The position numbers were made by a program, and so were the translations under genes. A stretch of 64,000 nt of DNA from Parachryseolinea silvisoli (GTDB lineage: Bacteria; Bacteroidota; Bacteroidia; Cytophagales; Cyclobacteriaceae), in the NCBI RefSeq assembly GCF_021190955.1, contig NZ_JAIOAO010000006.1, positions 62,001-126,000 of the forward strand, in the 5' to 3' direction. Position 1 is the stretch's first letter. Every line of letters starts with the position of its first letter. Below, piece after piece: positions 62,717-64,000 of this stretch. The notes beneath the pieces were generated by a model, which saw only the letters and a list, made by a program, of their open reading frames with translations, was not told where the DNA came from and made no database searches.

Positions 62717-62936
62717 TGGTACAATCGGTTAAATTCTCAATCAGTGTACACCCAAGGCCGCATTCACACCCGACATAACGACCCTCCTCGGTCGCTGACG
62801 ACATAACGTCACCCAACCATCATTCTCAATCGTTGTGCTTTGCAATTTATATGTCGTACCATCTGCAAATGTAACCTCCGAATTGAGCCCGTAATCGTCA
62901 GGATTCGGGCTATGGGCCGATAACCAAACCTTCCAA

Positions 62937-62975
62937 AAACAAAAAAAGGGCATCTCCCCTTTTGAGACGCCCTCT
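62937..62975 (-). terminator. Terminator of the right-edge TonB receptor
   Basis: Minus strand hairpin from GGGC-A-TCTC and GAGA-C-GCCC arms (one mismatch) followed by a seven-U run (A-run at 62940-62946). 25 bases past the receptor stop. Confidence 0.78.
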
Positions 62976-62998
62976 TCTGCCATAACACAGACCGGATC

Positions 62999-64000
62999 TC
63001 AGAATCTGTATCCGATCGTCACACGGTAATTACGCATAGGCTCGGTCTGCCAGTAGTACATTCCATAGTAGGGAGCGCCCGACTGCAGTTTGGTATCGAA
63101 GATATTATTCACGTTGACCGCCACCGACATTCTTGTAAACTGGTACGATACAGCACCATCGAACCGGGTAATGTCAGGCATGGCCGGATCGTTCGCTCTT
63201 GTCCACTCTCCATACCAGTTTGAGCGTTTCGACGCATGCTGCACACCGGCAGCAATACCCAAGCCACGTACGGGCCCTGCGGGAAAGCGATAGTTCAGCC
63301 ATACGTTGACGATGTGCTTGTCAGTACCGGGCACCTGCCGGTCGACCAGATCGTCGCTGATGTCCTCCGTGATGACGGCATCTGTATAGGCATAGTTGGC
63401 TGTAACGTCCAGACCCTCCAAGAGTTGCCCGCGAATATCAAATTCGACGCCCCGAGTACGGCTTTCACCGACCTGGACGTAACCAAACTGAACGTTATTA
63501 TTTCTAGGATCTGGTACCATGACTTTGTCCTTGAGTATTTCATATACGGACACCGTCGCTGTCCAGCGGCCGCCTAGCCATTCACGCTTTACACCGACTT
63601 CTTTGTTATTGGCTTCAACAGGCTCATACACGTTTCGGTCGATACCCTGACCGGTTTGCGGTATAAAAGACTCGTCGTATACAGCATATACGCTGGTCAA
63701 GCTGTTAATGGAATAGCTCAAACCGATACGCGGAGTAACTTTATCGTCGGCGTCCTGGTCCATATTTTTAGCACTCGTATACCGGGCAGCCAATGTTACG
63801 CGCAGTTTTTCTTCGAGAAACCGAAGCTCGTCCTGAATATACAATGCAGAGTACTGGCTCGTCGACTGTAAACCACGCTTGCGGATGTCCAGACTCCGAT
63901 CGTATACCGGGTACGCTGAAGCCGGCACAAATCCATATTGGGGATCATATACATTAAGCTTGCCAAAGACACCACTCGTCGAATAGTCGTTATACACATC
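62999..64000 (-). CDS. TonB-dependent siderophore receptor, C-terminal part (cut by window edge)
   Basis: The last 333 or so residues of a TonB receptor; the start is beyond base 64000, and the ATG at 63997 is internal. The visible part is all barrel: YIQDELRFLEEKLRVTLAAR, TPRIGLSYSINSLTSVYAVY, NNKEVGVKREWLGGRWTATV, RTRGVEFDIRGQLLEGLDVT, FDGAVSYQFTRMSVAVNVNN, ending RVTIGYRF with a terminal Phe needed for outer-membrane insertion. This matches the ferric-siderophore receptor family, like the neighbour at 58.7 kb, which is a different gene read towards it. Confidence 0.92.
   Translation of the reverse strand, partial: DVYNDYSTSGVFGKLNVYDPQYGFVPASAYPVYDRSLDIRKRGLQSTSQYSALYIQDELRFLEEKLRVTLAARYTSAKNMDQDADDKVTPRIGLSYSINSLTSVYAVYDESFIPQTGQGIDRNVYEPVEANNKEVGVKREWLGGRWTATVSVYEILKDKVMVPDPRNNNVQFGYVQVGESRTRGVEFDIRGQLLEGLDVTANYAYTDAVITEDISDDLVDRQVPGTDKHIVNVWLNYRFPAGPVRGLGIAAGVQHASKRSNWYGEWTRANDPAMPDITRFDGAVSYQFTRMSVAVNVNNIFDTKLQSGAPYYGMYYWQTEPMRNYRVTIGYRF

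Noticed and set aside
62741-62983. 80-codon frame on the minus strand between two genes
   Set aside because: Its first 20 codons are the terminator hairpin and U-run of the TonB receptor (62937-62975). No family pattern. A weak chance remains that the later part is a gene remnant.

Overview
The window is from a Bacteroidota genome, most likely a free-living Cytophagales-type bacterium. The evidence is a SusC/SusD pair with a GH30 glycosidase, several TonB-dependent receptors, a PKD-repeat protein ending in a type IX secretion/gliding C-terminal domain, DUF4252 and GDYXXLXY families, and promoters with the Bacteroidota -7 box TAnnTTTG instead of a sigma-70 box. Genus is not claimed. There is no rRNA, tRNA, CRISPR array, prophage or intact insertion sequence in view. 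Both ends cut through genes: a GH30 enzyme on the left and a TonB-dependent receptor on the right.

Layout. 1-5.2 kb (minus): a small polysaccharide utilisation locus, susC-susD-GH30. 5.5-9.2 kb (minus): a 7TM-DISM membrane receptor fused to the DNA-binding half of an IS1595-type transposase, then an ABC-2 exporter pair. 9.3-14.3 kb (minus): a VWA-domain protein, an ECF sigma factor, a probable anti-sigma protein and two DUF4252 proteins, probably one transcription unit. 14.4-16.9 kb (plus): cardiolipin synthase, a DUF2007 protein, a LOG-like protein. 17.2-21.0 kb: a stress-type cluster (YtxH, DUF4142, PA2169/DUF2383, DUF6232, SWFGD-BON protein with a long disordered N-terminus, stand-alone receiver). 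21.1-29.8 kb: one very large cyclic beta-1,2-glucan synthase gene.

29.9-37.7 kb: an NTF2-like protein, an OmpA/PD40 protein, a small haem-type membrane protein, an NHL/SMP-30 protein, Bax inhibitor-1, a DUF2157/GDYXXLXY pair and a PQQ-type sugar dehydrogenase. 37.7-40.6 kb: a secreted TPR-CHAT (caspase-fold) protein. 40.7-46.3 kb: a Tat-exported TIM-barrel sugar isomerase-like protein, RsmB-type RNA methyltransferase, an FGE-fold protein lacking the catalytic cysteines, a Tat-exported Gfo/Idh/MocA oxidoreductase and a lysophosphatidate acyltransferase. 46.4-51.3 kb (minus): an outer-membrane protein, a vanadium-haloperoxidase/PAP2-like lipoprotein and a TonB receptor. 51.4-54.5 kb (minus): glycosyltransferase, ECF-like sigma factor, RsmG and a membrane-anchored unknown. 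54.7-58.5 kb: PKD-repeat surface protein. 58.7-64 kb: a siderophore-type TonB receptor with a PepSY membrane protein, and the C-terminal part of a second receptor.

Taken together the region serves the cell envelope: glycan import and hydrolysis, periplasmic glucan synthesis, lipid synthesis, iron-type uptake and surface proteins, with two sigma factors and several stress proteins. Clear -7 boxes lie between alternative start codons for several genes, and I used them to choose the downstream start. Annotations are from reading sequence and motifs only; no database search was run.
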